Positions 1 to 9,796 of a stretch of DNA of 64,000 bases are shown here, in pieces (the stretch's first letter is position 1; the number at the start of each line of letters is the position of its first letter). The notes below the pieces were generated by a model. It was not told the DNA's origin. It did not search any database and saw only the letters and a list, made by a program, of their open reading frames with translations. A program made the translations under genes and the position numbers. The DNA is from Streptantibioticus silvisoli (lineage in GTDB: Bacteria; Actinomycetota; Actinomycetes; Streptomycetales; Streptomycetaceae): the NCBI RefSeq assembly GCF_027947535.2, contig NZ_JAAGKO020000021.1:1-64000 (forward strand), in the 5' to 3' direction.

Positions 1-2565
1 CCCAAGCACCCCCTCCCCATCACCGACCTCTCCCTCGTCGTGCTGATCGGTTCGACCGGCTCGGGCAAGAGCACGTTCGCCCGGCGGCACTTCAAGCCCA
101 CGGAGGTCATATCGTCGGACGTATGCCGTGGCCTGGTCAGTGACGACGAGAACGACCAGAGCGTCAGCGGTGACGCCTTCGACGTGCTGCACTACATCGC
201 GGGCAAGCGGCTGGCCGCCGGGCGGCTCACCGTGGTCGACGCCACCAGTGTGCAGAGCGAGAGCCGCCGCGGGCTGGTCCGGCTGGCCCGTGAGCACGAC
301 GTGCTGCCGATCGCGATCGTGCTGGACGTGCCCGCCGACGTGTGCGTCGCACGCAACGCGGAACGCCCGGAGCGCGCCCATCTCAAGCGGCACGTCGTCG
401 ACCGCCAGCAGCGCGAACTGCGGCGGTCTCTGCGGCAGTTGGAGCGCGAGGGCTTCCGCAGGACGCACATCCTGCGCGGGGTCGACGAGGTCGAGGCGGC
501 CACCGTCGTGCTGGAGCCGCGGTACAACGACAAACGGCACCTGACCGGACCGTTCGACATCATCGGCGACGTCCACGGCTGCCGTTCCGAACTGGAGACG
601 CTGCTCACCACGCTCGGATACCGGCTGCGGTGTGACGCCGACGGCCGGCCGGTCGGCGCCGAGCACCCCGAGGGACGCACGGCGGTCTTCGTCGGCGACC
701 TGGTCGACCGCGGGCCGGACAGCCCCGGCGTGCTGCGCCTGGTCATGGGCATGGTCGCCGATGGGCAGGCGCTGTGCGTCTCGGGCAACCACGAGAACAA
801 ACTCGGCCGCCAGCTGCGCGGCCGCAGCGTGCGGTTGACCCACGGGCTGGCCGAGACCGTCGAGCAGCTGGCGCGGCAGGACGAGCGGGACCCCGACTTC
901 CGCGGCCGGGTCACCGAGTTCGTCGCGTCCCTGGTCAGCCACTACGTGCTGGACGGCGGCGCGCTGGTGGTCTGCCACGCCGGCCTGCCGGAGAAGTACC
1001 ACGGCCGCACTTCCGGCCGGGTGCGGTCCTTCGCGATGTACGGGGACACCACCGGCGAGACCGACGAGTACGGCCTGCCGGTGCGCTACCCGTGGGCCGA
1101 GGACTACCGGGGCCGCGCCGCGGTCGTCTACGGCCACACCCCCGTCCCGCGCACCGGCTGGCTCAACAACACCCTGTGCCTGGACACCGGCTGCGTCTTC
1201 GGCAACGAGCTGACCGCGCTGCGCTGGCCGGAACGGCGGACGGTCGCCGTGCCGGCCGAGCGCGTCTGGTACGAACCGGTGCGCCCGCTGCGGGCCGACG
1301 CGCCCGGCGGACTCGACGGCCGGCCGCTGGACCTGGCCGACGTCACCGGCCGCCGGACCGTGGAGACCGCCCACCACGGGCGTGTCGCGGTGCGGGAGGA
1401 GAACGCGGCCGCCGCGCTGGAGGTCATGAGCCGGTTCGCCGTGGCCCCCGGGCTGCTGGCCTACCTGCCGCCGACCATGGCCCCCTGCGCGACCTCCTCG
1501 CTCGACGGCTACCTGGAGCACCCGGCGGAGGCGTTCGCCGGCTACCGGGCGGACGGCGTGCGGCAGGTGGTCTGCGAGGAGAAGCACATGGGCTCGCGCG
1601 CGGTGGCCCTGGTCTGCCGGGACGCGGACACCGCCGCGGCCCGCTTCGGCGCGCCGGCCGGCGTCACCGGCGCGCTGCACACCCGCACCGGGCGGCCGTT
1701 CTTCGACGACGCCGACGTCACCGAGGAGGTCCTCGGCCGGCTGCGCGACGCGGTCGGGGCCGCCGGGCTGTGGGACACGCTGGACACCGGCTGGCTGCTG
1801 CTCGACGCGGAACTGCTGCCCTGGTCGCTCAAGGCGTCCGGTCTGCTGCGCCGCCAGTACGCGGCGGTGGGCGCCGCGGCCCGCACGGTCTTCCCCGGCG
1901 CGCTGGCCGCGCTGGAGGCGGCCGGCGCCCGCGGCACGGACGTCGGCGAACTGCTCGGCCGGCAGCGGGAACGCGCGCAGGCCGCAGGCGCGTTCACCGA
2001 CGCCTACCGGCGGTACTGCTGGACCACCGACGGCCTGGACGGCGTGCGGCTCGCGCCGTTCCAGCTGCTGGCGGTGGAGGGCCGCTCCCTGGCGGCCACC
2101 GCGCACGACGAGCAGCTCGCGCTGATCGACCGCCTGGTGGCCGCCGACACCAGCGGCCTGCTCCAGGGCACCCGGCGGCTGCTGGTGGACACCGGGGACC
2201 TCGCGTCGGTCGCGGCCGGTACCGACTGGTGGCTGGAGCTGACGGCGGCCGGCGGCGAGGGGATGGTCGTCAAACCGCTCCCGGCGTTCGTCCGCGGCCC
2301 CAAGGGCCTGGTCCAGCCGGGCGTGAAATGCCGCGGCCGGGAGTATCTGCGGATCATCTACGGGCCGGAGTACACCCGTCCCGAGACCCTGGCGCGGCTG
2401 CGCGGCCGTGCCCTGGGTCACAAGCGGTCGCTCGCGCTGCGCGAGTACGCGCTCGGGCTCGAAGCGCTCGACCGGCTCGCGGCGGGGGAGCCGCTGTGGC
2501 GGACGCACGAGGCGGTCTTCGCCGTGCTCGCGCTGGAGTCGGAGCCGGTCGACCCCCGGCTGTGA
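1..2565 (+). CDS. pnkp: Polynucleotide kinase-phosphatase Pnkp (5' end cut by window)
   Basis: This is an RNA end-healing and sealing enzyme of the bacterial Pnkp/Hen1 repair system. The frame is open from base 1, and the P-loop is already present at residues 17-25 (GSTGSGKST), so the true start lies upstream. Three modules follow in order. First is an N-terminal 5'-kinase. Second is a metallophosphoesterase with GDVHG near residue 190, then GDLVDRGPD and GNHENK. Third is a C-terminal adenylyltransferase (ligase-like) module with its lysine in EEKHMGSRA near residue 528. The partner Hen1 methyltransferase would lie outside the window, so its presence is unknown. The total of about 855 residues fits the family. 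A strong hairpin follows the stop codon. Family assignment is secure; the start is not visible. Confidence 0.93.
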   Translation, partial: PKHPLPITDLSLVVLIGSTGSGKSTFARRHFKPTEVISSDVCRGLVSDDENDQSVSGDAFDVLHYIAGKRLAAGRLTVVDATSVQSESRRGLVRLAREHDVLPIAIVLDVPADVCVARNAERPERAHLKRHVVDRQQRELRRSLRQLEREGFRRTHILRGVDEVEAATVVLEPRYNDKRHLTGPFDIIGDVHGCRSELETLLTTLGYRLRCDADGRPVGAEHPEGRTAVFVGDLVDRGPDSPGVLRLVMGMVADGQALCVSGNHENKLGRQLRGRSVRLTHGLAETVEQLARQDERDPDFRGRVTEFVASLVSHYVLDGGALVVCHAGLPEKYHGRTSGRVRSFAMYGDTTGETDEYGLPVRYPWAEDYRGRAAVVYGHTPVPRTGWLNNTLCLDTGCVFGNELTALRWPERRTVAVPAERVWYEPVRPLRADAPGGLDGRPLDLADVTGRRTVETAHHGRVAVREENAAAALEVMSRFAVAPGLLAYLPPTMAPCATSSLDGYLEHPAEAFAGYRADGVRQVVCEEKHMGSRAVALVCRDADTAAARFGAPAGVTGALHTRTGRPFFDDADVTEEVLGRLRDAVGAAGLWDTLDTGWLLLDAELLPWSLKASGLLRRQYAAVGAAARTVFPGALAALEAAGARGTDVGELLGRQRERAQAAGAFTDAYRRYCWTTDGLDGVRLAPFQLLAVEGRSLAATAHDEQLALIDRLVAADTSGLLQGTRRLLVDTGDLASVAAGTDWWLELTAAGGEGMVVKPLPAFVRGPKGLVQPGVKCRGREYLRIIYGPEYTRPETLARLRGRALGHKRSLALREYALGLEALDRLAAGEPLWRTHEAVFAVLALESEPVDPRL

Positions 2566-2577
2566 CCGGACGGACGC

Positions 2578-2608
2578 GCCGCGCACCGGTCCCGGTCCGG
2601 TGCGCGGC
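2578..2608 (+). terminator. Terminator hairpin after pnkp
   Basis: A perfect 12-bp stem (2578-2589 with 2597-2608) closes a 7-nt loop just after the pnkp stop. There is no T-tract, which is usual for Streptomyces terminators. Downstream, 2634-2665 holds three copies of an 11-bp CTCCTTCCCGG-like repeat. Confidence 0.7.
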
Positions 2609-2768
2609 ACGTCCCTCCCGGCCCTCTTCCGGCCTCCTCCCGGCTCCTTCCCGGCTCCTTCCCGGCCCCCGCGCGGGCCGCTTGCGGACCGCTCGCGGAC
2701 GGGAGTGTGGCGGAGGAAACCCCGCGGAGCGAGGGTCCGCGGGGGCTCGGCATGGGAAGGTTCGCTTC

Positions 2769-3992
2769 ATGGGCTTCCACGTGGATTCCGAGGCCGGGCG
2801 GCTGCGTCGCGTCATCCTGCACCGCCCGGACCTGGAGCTGAAAAGACTCACCCCGTCGAACAAGGACCAGTTGCTGTTCGACGACGTGCTGTGGGTCCGG
2901 CGGGCGCGTGCCGAACACGACGCGTTCGCCGACATACTCCGGGACCGGGGAGTGGAGGTGAACCTCTTCGGTGACCTGCTGCGCGAGACGATGCAGGAGC
3001 CGGTCGCCAGGCGGCTGGTGCTGGACCGGATCTTCGACGAGAAGGAGTTCGGCCCGCTGGCCACCGACCACCTGCGGGCCGCCGTGGACCAGCTGGAGGT
3101 GCCCGACCTGGTCGAGGCGCTGGTCGGCGGCCTGACCAAGCGCGAGTTCCTGGAGCGGTTCCCCGAGCCCGCGTCGGTGCGTTTCCACGTGATGGAGCTC
3201 GACGACTTCCTGCTCGCCCCGCTGCCCAACCACCTGTTCACCCGCGACACCTCGGCCTGGGTGTACGACGGGGTCAGCATCAACGCGATGCGCTGGCCCG
3301 CCCGGTGGCGGGAGACCGTGCACTTCGAGGCGATCTACCGGCACCACCCGATGTTCGCCACCGGTGAGTTCCACGTCTGGTCGGAGGGCCAGGCCACCTA
3401 CCCGTCGACCATCGAGGGCGGCGACGTGCTGGTGATCGGCAACGGTGCCGTGCTGATCGGGATGAGCGAGCGCACCACCCCGCAGGCGGTGGAGATGCTG
3501 GCCCGCGGGCTGTTCGCCGCCGGTTCCGCCCGCACCATCGTGGCCCTCGACATGCCGAAGCGCCGCGCGTTCATGCACCTCGACACCGTGATGACCATGG
3601 TCGACGGCGACACCTTCACCCAGTACGCGGGCCTGGGCATGCTGCGGTCGTACACCATCGAACCGGGACAGGGCGCGGACGAGCTGAAGGTCACCGACCA
3701 CCCGCCGGAGCAGATGCACCAGGCGATCGCGGCGGCCCTGGGGCTCGACGCGATCCGGGTGCTGACCGCGACGCAGGACGTCCACGCGGCGGAACGCGAG
3801 CAGTGGGACGACGGCTGCAATGTGCTCGCCGTCGAGCCGGGCGTGGTCGTGGCCTACGAGCGCAACGTCACCACGAACACCTTTCTGCGCAAGCGCGGCA
3901 TCGAGGTCATCACCATCCCCGGCAGCGAACTCGGCCGGGGCCGCGGCGGCCCGCGCTGCATGAGCTGCCCGGTGGAACGCGACCCGGTCTGA
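2769..3992 (+). CDS. arcA: Arginine deiminase
   Basis: It hydrolyses L-arginine to citrulline and ammonia in the cytoplasm, the first step of the arginine deiminase pathway. The 407-residue length matches the family. Typical segments are [24 protein letters not shown] and the C-terminal [11 protein letters not shown], whose Cys397 would be the nucleophile. The ATG at 2769 follows a GGGAAGG ribosome site by 8 nt. The frame stays open far upstream through pnkp, but that extension looks nothing like the family. The ornithine carbamoyltransferase gene 1.5 kb downstream would take the next step. No carbamate kinase is present in the window, so a complete energy-yielding pathway is not shown. Confidence 0.95.
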   Translation: MGFHVDSEAGRLRRVILHRPDLELKRLTPSNKDQLLFDDVLWVRRARAEHDAFADILRDRGVEVNLFGDLLRETMQEPVARRLVLDRIFDEKEFGPLATDHLRAAVDQLEVPDLVEALVGGLTKREFLERFPEPASVRFHVMELDDFLLAPLPNHLFTRDTSAWVYDGVSINAMRWPARWRETVHFEAIYRHHPMFATGEFHVWSEGQATYPSTIEGGDVLVIGNGAVLIGMSERTTPQAVEMLARGLFAAGSARTIVALDMPKRRAFMHLDTVMTMVDGDTFTQYAGLGMLRSYTIEPGQGADELKVTDHPPEQMHQAIAAALGLDAIRVLTATQDVHAAEREQWDDGCNVLAVEPGVVVAYERNVTTNTFLRKRGIEVITIPGSELGRGRGGPRCMSCPVERDPV

Positions 3993-4114
3993 CCGGCGGA
4001 TCATCGCACGGCACCCTCGGGAGCACGGTCTGACGGCACGGCATGCTGCGCCGCTCGCCGGGTTGTTGTCGTCCGGCGGTACGACCGGGTGAACGTGGGA
4101 CTTCCCTCTTGTAT

Positions 4115-4333
4115 GACGTTCAGGGGGGACGCCGTTCAGCTTGAGTGCCGTCACGCTGGTGTGCCGTTCAGCACGTATGCCGTTCAGCACGTACGGCGTT
4201 CCGCCGGTGTGACGTACCGCCTGTACGACGTTCAGGTCGTACGACGTTCCGCCCGTACGACGCCAAGGCGGTACGCCCGCAAGCGGTACGCCTGCACACC
4301 TGCCCGCCCGCACACCTGCCCGCCCCCACACCG
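4115..4333. repeat. 16-bp degenerate tandem array
   Basis: About 14 head-to-tail units fill the gap between arcA and the convergent hydrolase gene. Units 1 to 10 are exactly 16 bp, beginning at 4115, 4131, 4147 and so on to 4259. Examples are GCCGTTCAGCACGTAT, GCCGTTCAGCACGTAC, GACGTTCAGGTCGTAC and GACGTTCCGCCCGTAC. Later units drift to 15, 12, 16 and 16 bp and become C-rich. The conserved core is G(A/C)CGTTC...GTAC. A period of 16 is not a multiple of three, which argues against a coding repeat. Confidence 0.9.
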
Positions 4334-4386
4334 GCCCCGCACGACAGAGCCGGCGCCCGCGTGCGCCGGCCCCGCCGTCCGGTCGC

Positions 4387-5190
4387 TCAGCCGAGGACCC
4401 GCGCCGCCATCTCGCGGATCGCGGCGATCAGGGTCTGCGGTGCGGTGAGGTGGGCGATGTGTCCCTGGCCGGCGAGGGTGAGCAGTCGTGCGTCCGGCAG
4501 GGCCGCCGCCAGGTCGGCGGCGCGTTCGCGCAGGTGGGTGGGGCTGAGGTCGCCCTCGACCAGGGTGGTCGGCGTCGTCAGTGCCGTGTACCGGTCGACG
4601 CCGATGCCGAGTGCCTCGATCGACTCGTTGTCGGTGATCTGCGCGGCGGCGCAGCGGGCGAACGCGGCCCGGGTGCCCGGGTCGCGGAACATCGCGTCGA
4701 CCACCGGGCGCGGCATCCTGACGATGTCGCCGAGGTGGATGCGCATCGCCTCCACCGGGTCGCCCGCGTCGAGCGCGGCGCGGGCCCGGAGCCCCGCCGC
4801 ACCGCCGACCGGGTAACGGGTGGGCACCGGGGGCTCGTAGAGGAACAGCCCGGCGAACGCGGAAGGGGCCCGTACCGCCGCCTCCAGTGCGGCGACGGCG
4901 CCGGAGGAGTGCCCGGCCAGCAGCACGGGCCCCGCCAGCAGTTCGGCGACCGCCAGGATGTCCGCCGCCTCGACCGCCATCGAGTGGGTCCGGGGGAGTT
5001 CGGCGCCGGGCAGGTAGATCCGGCGCCGGACCCGGACCACCCGGAAGTCAGCGGTGAGCGGACCCGTGACGGCCTCCCAGCTCGTGGCGTCACCGCCGCC
5101 CGGGTGAACGACCAGCAGCGTGGGCCCGGTGCCGTCGTCGAAGGCGTAGGGGGTCATATCGTCGTCGGATCGTACGAGAAGGTCAGCCAT
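4387..5190 (-). CDS. Alpha/beta hydrolase
   Basis: A single-domain alpha/beta-hydrolase of about 267 residues. The oxyanion segment HPGGG lies near residue 25. The nucleophile elbow GHSSG (Ser) lies near residue 92, and the C-terminal GHIAH would supply the catalytic His. The substrate cannot be deduced. It has no signal peptide and should be cytosolic. The start is uncertain: I chose the ATG at 5190, but ATG 5202, GTG 5214 and ATG 5157 are also in frame, and none has a convincing ribosome site. It runs convergently to arcA and divergently from argF. Confidence 0.8.
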   Translation of the reverse strand: MADLLVRSDDDMTPYAFDDGTGPTLLVVHPGGGDATSWEAVTGPLTADFRVVRVRRRIYLPGAELPRTHSMAVEAADILAVAELLAGPVLLAGHSSGAVAALEAAVRAPSAFAGLFLYEPPVPTRYPVGGAAGLRARAALDAGDPVEAMRIHLGDIVRMPRPVVDAMFRDPGTRAAFARCAAAQITDNESIEALGIGVDRYTALTTPTTLVEGDLSPTHLRERAADLAAALPDARLLTLAGQGHIAHLTAPQTLIAAIREMAARVLG

Positions 5191-5394
5191 GTCGATCAGC
5201 ATCCGGCCCGCCACCGACAGAGCCCCGACAGCACCCCGATATCAACCCACGCTTCCCTACGGAACACCGACATCGCCGGGCCCGGTCCGCCGCCGGCCAC
5301 CGCCCGACGCCGTTCCCCGCGCGACGACGCCGGCACCCCACGGCGGCTCCCCCAGGCGGACACTCCGCGGTGGGCACCGAACGGCGGACACCCC

Positions 5395-5460
5395 CGTCCG
5401 CATAAGAATGTTGCCCATCGTATAGACTTCCAGTATTCGGAGTCGCCGCGACCTAGGAGC
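5395..5460 (+). promoter_or_regulatory. argF promoter region, possible ARG box
   Basis: This is an AT-rich island in otherwise GC-rich DNA, just upstream of argF. It contains GCATAAGAATGTT and a -10-like TATAGA near 5423. The GCATA and TATTC elements resemble ArgR half sites, but I cannot show a full consensus. AGGAG at 5454-5458 is the ribosome site. Confidence 0.35.
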
Positions 5461-5465
5461 CCCCA

Positions 5466-6470
5466 TTGGCCACCGACCTCACCGGCCGGCACTTCCTCAA
5501 GGAGGAGGACTTCACCGCCGAGGAGTTCCACCACCTGGTGGACCTGGCCGCCCGGCTCAAGGCCGCCAAGCGGGACCGCGCCGAGGAGCGGATGCTGACC
5601 GGGCGCAATCTCGCGCTGGTCTTCGAGAAGACCTCCACGCGCACCCGTTGCGCCTTCGAGGTCGCGGCCGCCGACCAGGGCGCCTCGACCACCTACCTCG
5701 ACCCGGCCGGCTCGCAGATCGGGCACAAGGAGTCGGTCCGCGACACCGCACGGGTGCTGGGCCGGATGTTCGACGGCATCGAGTACCGGGGCAACGGGCA
5801 CGAGGTCGTCGAGGAGCTGGCCGCCCACGCGGGCGTGCCGGTGTGGAACGGGCTGAGCGACCTGTGGCACCCCACCCAGATGCTCGCCGACGTCCTCACC
5901 ATGTCCGAGTACAGCGCCAAGCCGCTGACCGACATCTCCTACGCCTACCTGGGCGACGCCCGCTACAACACCGGCAACTCCCTGCTGGTCACCGGCGCGC
6001 TGCTCGGCATGGACGTCAGCATCGTGGCGCCCGAGGCGCTGTGGCCGCAGGCGTGGGTCGTCGCGCTGGCCCACCGGTTCGCGGCGGCCAGCGGGGCGCG
6101 GATCAACCTCACCGAGGACGTCGCCGTCGGAGTGCGCGGCGCCGACTTCGTGCACACCGACGTGTGGGTGTCGATGGGGGAACCGCAGGAGATCTGGGAC
6201 GAGCGGATCGCCCTGCTGGCGCCGTACGCGGTGACCATGGACGTCATGAGGGCGACCGGCAACCCGGACGCCCGGTTCATGCACTGCCTGCCGGCCTTCC
6301 ATGACCTGGGCACCGCGGTCGCCCGCGAGGTGCACGCCCGGCACGGCCTGACCTCGCTGGAGGTCACCGACGAGGTCTTCGAGTCACCGCGATCGGTGGT
6401 CTTCGACCAGGCCGAAAACCGCATGCACACCATCAAGGCGCTCCTGGTCGCCACCCTCGCCGGCGCCTGA
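5466..6470 (+). CDS. argF: Ornithine carbamoyltransferase
   Basis: It interconverts ornithine plus carbamoyl phosphate with citrulline. The STRTR carbamoyl-phosphate loop lies near residues 58-62 and the ornithine loop HCLPAFHD near residue 273. At 334 residues it resembles the longer OTCases that are annotated as either ArgF or catabolic ArcB. The TTG at 5466 is preferred because AGGAG sits 7 nt upstream and the protein begins like other OTCases ([14 protein letters not shown]). Together with the deiminase upstream it could run anabolically or phosphorolytically. In the latter direction it would release carbamoyl phosphate close to a carbamoyltransferase gene at 16.5 kb; that link is inference only. 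Confidence 0.93.
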   Translation: MATDLTGRHFLKEEDFTAEEFHHLVDLAARLKAAKRDRAEERMLTGRNLALVFEKTSTRTRCAFEVAAADQGASTTYLDPAGSQIGHKESVRDTARVLGRMFDGIEYRGNGHEVVEELAAHAGVPVWNGLSDLWHPTQMLADVLTMSEYSAKPLTDISYAYLGDARYNTGNSLLVTGALLGMDVSIVAPEALWPQAWVVALAHRFAAASGARINLTEDVAVGVRGADFVHTDVWVSMGEPQEIWDERIALLAPYAVTMDVMRATGNPDARFMHCLPAFHDLGTAVAREVHARHGLTSLEVTDEVFESPRSVVFDQAENRMHTIKALLVATLAGA

Positions 6471-6896
6471 CCGGCCGACGTCACGGGGGAACGGGGCCCG
6501 GGCGCCGATGGGTCGGGGCGGTCGGCGGTACCGGCGTCCCGGGGCGGGAACGGGCGAAGGCGGGGGCGGAACCTGTCCGTCGCTTCGCCGGGAGAGCCCT
6601 TCCCGGGCCGGGGCCGACGGCGTCTTCGATACGCCTCCCGTCCCCCTGGCTCGGAAGCGCTTCCCGCTTATCCGATCGACCCGCGGACGCCGGTCCGGCC
6701 GAAATCGCGAGGTGGGATTCTTCACCGTTCCGGTTACACTTCAGCTAACGTTGGCGTTGCTTCACAGCACCTCGTTTCACAGCACCCCGGCAAGGCGATC
6801 CGGACCATCCGCGTCCGCCCGTGAAGGCGGCTGCGCCGCGCCCGGTGGTTACTCGGACGAGAAATGAAGCTCCATGGGAAACTTCAGGGGGAAGAG
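6471..6896 (+). promoter_or_regulatory. Upstream region of sulfotransferase-like gene with an 11-bp direct repeat
   Basis: There is no gene here. The last 150 bp are less GC-rich. They contain two identical copies of TTCACAGCACC at 6761-6771 and 6776-6786, spaced 15 bp start to start, downstream of a possible promoter in GGTTACACTTCAGCTAACG (6732-6750). The repeat could be a direct-repeat regulator site; this is inference. Confidence 0.4.
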
Positions 6897-7895
6897 ATGC
6901 CCGCAGAGGAAAACTTAGCTGAGCTGGCAAGGGCGGGTTACCTTCCTGCGGACATCGATCTCGACGATGGTGTCGTCCTGCTCGCCAAGCTGGCGCATTC
7001 CGGGTTTCAGGAGGTCTGGTACAGCGATACCGTGGCCGGAGTCGATGCGGGGGACCACAAAGTGGTTCCCTTTCGTGCGTTCGTGGAGCAGTTCGCCGAC
7101 CGGCGGGACGATGAACACCTTCGCCTGATCGCCCACACGTCCCGGTGCGGATCGACGCTGCTGGCCAACCTCCTCACTCTGCGGCCCACGACCATGGTTC
7201 TCAAGGAGCCGGACTTCGTCACCGTCCCCGCGCGCAGGATCGCCCTGGCCGCCGATGCGGCGGAGGCCGCGGATTCCGCCGCCCTGCTGAGGGCCTTGAT
7301 GAACTTCAGCTGCCACGCCGCGGCCGTCGCGGGACGTGAACTCGTCATCAAGCTCACCAGTTGGATCACGCCGCTCGTGGTGGCCGCGCTGAACGGGAGC
7401 GAGCACGCCACCTGGCTGTTCGTCTGGCGCGAGCCCGAGGAGGTGGTGGCCTCCAACGTGGCGCAGTCCCCCTCGTGGGGCAGGGACACCGAGGACGGTC
7501 GGGCCGCCCGGTACCTCGCGGGTGTCGCCGACACTCCGCTGGGCTCCGTGGAGTTCTACGCGAACACCTGGCAGCGGATCGTGGACAGTTTCGGGCCGGC
7601 CGGAACCGGCATTCGCTGGCGCACTCTGGAATACCGGGAGCTGGCGGGCGCGAAAGCCGAATCCCTGGTCGCGACCGAGAGCTGGTTCGGCCTCGCCGCC
7701 GCCGGTGGACTGCCGGCCGCGTTCGAGGAGGAGAGCAAGAGGTACTCCAAGGGGTCCAGGGCGGAGGTCTTCGAACCGGCGAACGCCCACCGCCGCAGCC
7801 CGCTGGAGCCCGACGAGCAGGAGCAGGTCGACGTCCTGACGAAGCGTGCGCTGGAGACGTTGCGCGCGGAGACGGACCACCGGCTGCTGCCCTGA
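6897..7895 (+). CDS. Sulfotransferase-family protein (PAPS-binding fold)
   Basis: A 332-residue protein of the P-loop sulfotransferase type. TSRCGSTLL near residues 80-88 fits the 5'-phosphosulfate loop. WREPEEVVASN near residues 180-190 fits the 3'-phosphate loop of PAPS enzymes. The substrate is unknown. The ATG at 6897 follows AGGGGGAAGAG; another ATG at 6864 is in frame with a poorer ribosome site. Codon 7 is TTA (6915-6917), so translation should need the bldA leucyl-tRNA. Base composition at the 5' end is lower in GC than the neighbours. It converges on the DinB-like gene and marks the left edge of the accessory block. Some members of this fold lack known sulfotransferase activity. Confidence 0.75.
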   Translation: MPAEENLAELARAGYLPADIDLDDGVVLLAKLAHSGFQEVWYSDTVAGVDAGDHKVVPFRAFVEQFADRRDDEHLRLIAHTSRCGSTLLANLLTLRPTTMVLKEPDFVTVPARRIALAADAAEAADSAALLRALMNFSCHAAAVAGRELVIKLTSWITPLVVAALNGSEHATWLFVWREPEEVVASNVAQSPSWGRDTEDGRAARYLAGVADTPLGSVEFYANTWQRIVDSFGPAGTGIRWRTLEYRELAGAKAESLVATESWFGLAAAGGLPAAFEEESKRYSKGSRAEVFEPANAHRRSPLEPDEQEQVDVLTKRALETLRAETDHRLLP

Positions 7896-7898
7896 CCG

Positions 7899-7936
7899 CG
7901 TCACGGTGGCGTACCGGCGTCACGGTGGCGTACCGG
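7899..7936. repeat. Two perfect 19-bp direct repeats
   Basis: GCGTCACGGTGGCGTACCG occurs twice head to tail, immediately after the stop of the sulfotransferase-like gene. It is followed by shorter GCCCGGCGT echoes. Confidence 0.85.
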
Positions 7937-8142
7937 CGTCGCCCGGCGTGCCCGGCGTGCGCATGGTGCGGTGCCCGGGGCGCCGGTTCGCGGGCAGCGC
8001 ACCGATCCGGTGGCCCGGAGAGCGTCCCGGGGCGCCCGGCGGCCACGTCACCCGGGAGCGCCCGGCAGCCGCGTCCCTCGTCGCCCGTCACCCGTCACCA
8101 CGCGGGCACCCGATCCCCACGCGTGCCGCGGCCGCCGCACGG

Positions 8143-8655
8143 TCACCGCGCGGACGCGATGATGCGCTCGATGTCCCAGGCGTGGTGGTAGGCGTCGTGC
8201 GGGTTGTTGCGGGCGACGTCCTCCGCGCGCTGGGCGCCTCGGGCGGCGTGCTGGAGGACGACGCCGTCCGCCAGGGCCGCGGTGACCGAATCCGACCAGG
8301 CCGTCGCCGCTCGCTCCAGCGACCAGAGGGCGGCCGCCGGTGCGATCCGGTGGTAACGGCGGGCCTGTGCCAGGAGGTCCGGGTCGTAGCCGGGTACGTG
8401 GACCTCCCCGGACAGCCGGGCGCCGGCGAGCCCTTCGGCCCAGATCCGCAGGTTGTCGGTCACGTGGCAGACGTACTCGATGGGCCCCCACGCCAGGTCG
8501 GGGTGGCGTTCGTCCCCGGTGCACCCCTTGAGCAGTTCGCGGAAGCGGTCGGGCAGCCCTTCGAGGACCCGGATCGCCTCGTGCGGCGTCAGGGACCAGC
8601 GGTAGCCGCAGCCGTCGCAGGGATCGCCGTACAGGTCCGCGCCCCATCTCTCCAC
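8143..8655 (-). CDS. DinB-like four-helix protein
   Basis: A 170-residue protein resembling the DinB/mycothiol-dependent maleylpyruvate isomerase N-terminal superfamily. These are four-helix metal-binding proteins that often use mycothiol or bacillithiol. The N-terminus carries a DPCDGCGYRW segment. WGPIEYVCHVTDN near residue 58 and DAYHHAWD near residue 160 supply conserved-looking histidines. The GTG at 8655 follows GAGAGGTGG by a good spacing; upstream codons in this frame run into a repeat array and are not credible as protein. It is last in the minus-strand series of the accessory block. Its function there is not deducible. Confidence 0.72.
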   Translation of the reverse strand: MERWGADLYGDPCDGCGYRWSLTPHEAIRVLEGLPDRFRELLKGCTGDERHPDLAWGPIEYVCHVTDNLRIWAEGLAGARLSGEVHVPGYDPDLLAQARRYHRIAPAAALWSLERAATAWSDSVTAALADGVVLQHAARGAQRAEDVARNNPHDAYHHAWDIERIIASAR

Positions 8656-8718
8656 TGACGTCCACCTCTCGTCTCGTTGAACCGCGCGGCAGCAGGCCGC
8701 GCGCGGAAGCCCGCCGGT

Positions 8719-8836
8719 GCAACGGCCATCGGTGGAACGGCCGTCGATGGAACGCCCGGCGGCGGACCGGTCGGCGGCGGAGCGTCCGATCGCAGAACGT
8801 CCCATCGCAGAACGTCCGACGCGGAACGCCCGGCGA
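8719..8836. repeat. 15-bp degenerate tandem array
   Basis: Eight units of GGAACG-CC-(A/G)-TCGC type fill the gap between two minus-strand genes. Examples are GGAACGGCCGTCGAT, GGAACGCCCGGCGGC, GGAGCGTCCGATCGC and AGAACGTCCCATCGC; the last two units are 14 bp. The array stops six bases short of the end of the neighbouring gene. Because 15 is a multiple of three it creates open frames with pentapeptide repeats on both strands. I regard these as artefacts. Confidence 0.88.
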
Positions 8837-8841
8837 GGTGC

Positions 8842-9381
8842 TCAGAGCCAGCTGGCGCGGATGCTTCCCGGCGGGGGATTCAGCGGCGGCCGGCCCAACT
8901 CGCCCGCCCGCACCCTGGCCAGCATCCGCTGGACCGCATCGAGGATCTCCGGCACCGCGAGCCGCAGGCCGGCCAGGTCGTCCGGACTTGCCGTGTCCGC
9001 GGCGACGCCGGCCTGCGCCAGCAGGCCCGGCAGGTCCGACAGCTTCCGGCCCAGCCAGCCGACCGGGTCGGCGAACAGGTCCTCCTCGAAGGCCCGCTCG
9101 CTCTCGTTCCACCCGGAGAATCTCGGATGATGGTGTGTCCGGTCGAAGCTGCCCGGGCGACCGTCCACCGACTCCAGCAGGTCGGCCCGCCAGATCGGCT
9201 CGTCGACGCTGATCGGCCGGGACGAGTAGATCGACCCCTTGAGTTCACCGGGCCTGATGTGGCGCAGCTCCAGCCGGACGCCGTGCTCCGCCCCTTCCTG
9301 GCCTTTCGGGGGATCGGCGTGCAGAAAGTACAGATCGCTGGCCAGCACCGCCAGCCGGTCGAAACCAAAGGCGTAAAGCAT
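8842..9381 (-). CDS. Conserved-looking protein of unknown function
   Basis: I do not recognise a named family. The 179-residue product is soluble, acidic in the middle and has no signal peptide. The N-terminus (MLYAFGFDRLAVLASDLYFL) is hydrophobic but looks like a folded strand-helix unit rather than a membrane anchor. A THHHPRFSGWNE segment near residue 95 and the C-terminal Pro-rich tail are distinctive. The ATG at 9381 follows GAGAGGA with suitable spacing. Its position between the aldehyde dehydrogenase and DinB-like genes places it in the minus-strand series of the accessory block. Confidence 0.65.
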   Translation of the reverse strand: MLYAFGFDRLAVLASDLYFLHADPPKGQEGAEHGVRLELRHIRPGELKGSIYSSRPISVDEPIWRADLLESVDGRPGSFDRTHHHPRFSGWNESERAFEEDLFADPVGWLGRKLSDLPGLLAQAGVAADTASPDDLAGLRLAVPEILDAVQRMLARVRAGELGRPPLNPPPGSIRASWL

Positions 9382-9588
9382 CAGGAATTCCTCTCGGTGG
9401 CAGCGAATCCTGTCGTACTCGCTATTGCGGCTCTCGCTCGCTGTTGCGGCGGCACGGCGATGCACGTGATGCCCTTGCGTCGCATGTTCGACCGGCGCGT
9501 TACCTGGCCTCGTCAAGGTGGTCATCGGTGATGCGGCCCGGATTCGGCCCGGGAGGCGGCCCCGAAATTCCGTCCGGTATTCGATTCC

Positions 9589-9644
9589 GGATTCAATCAG
9601 GATTCGGTCGGGATTCCGTCCGGATTCGGTGCCGGATTGAGTCC
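9589..9644. repeat. 11-bp tandem array (GGATTCNGTCC type)
   Basis: Five units (GGATTCAATCA, GGATTCGGTCG, GGATTCCGTCC, GGATTCGGTGCC, GGATTGAGTCC) lie in the 415-bp gap 9382-9796. A period of 11 bp would put each copy on the same DNA face. The rest of the gap holds no gene that I can support. Confidence 0.8.
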
Positions 9645-9796
9645 GGACGGCGGGACGGCTCGGGTGCCGTGGAGACCGACGGCATCGCGGACCGCGTTTT
9701 TCGAGGCCGCCGGCACCGGTGCGGTGTGCGGGGCTGAACGGCGCCGTGAGCCGTTGCCGCCATCGGTCTCCACGGCCGCCGTCAGCCCCGCCGCCC

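Noticed and set aside
774-2768. Upstream extension of the arcA frame through pnkp
   Set aside because: The extension is Arg/Gly/Pro-rich shadow of pnkp; the family start and ribosome site are at 2769.
4115-4333. CRISPR array
   Set aside because: Units are contiguous and degenerate, with no constant repeat separated by unique spacers and no cas genes.
5395-5440. Definite ARG box before argF
   Set aside because: Only GCATA/TATTC-like half sites are visible; the full ArgR consensus cannot be shown, so it is listed at low confidence only.
8717-8836. Pentapeptide-repeat protein encoded by the 15-bp array
   Set aside because: Repeats are readable on both strands because 15 is a multiple of three; no start with ribosome site and no family match.
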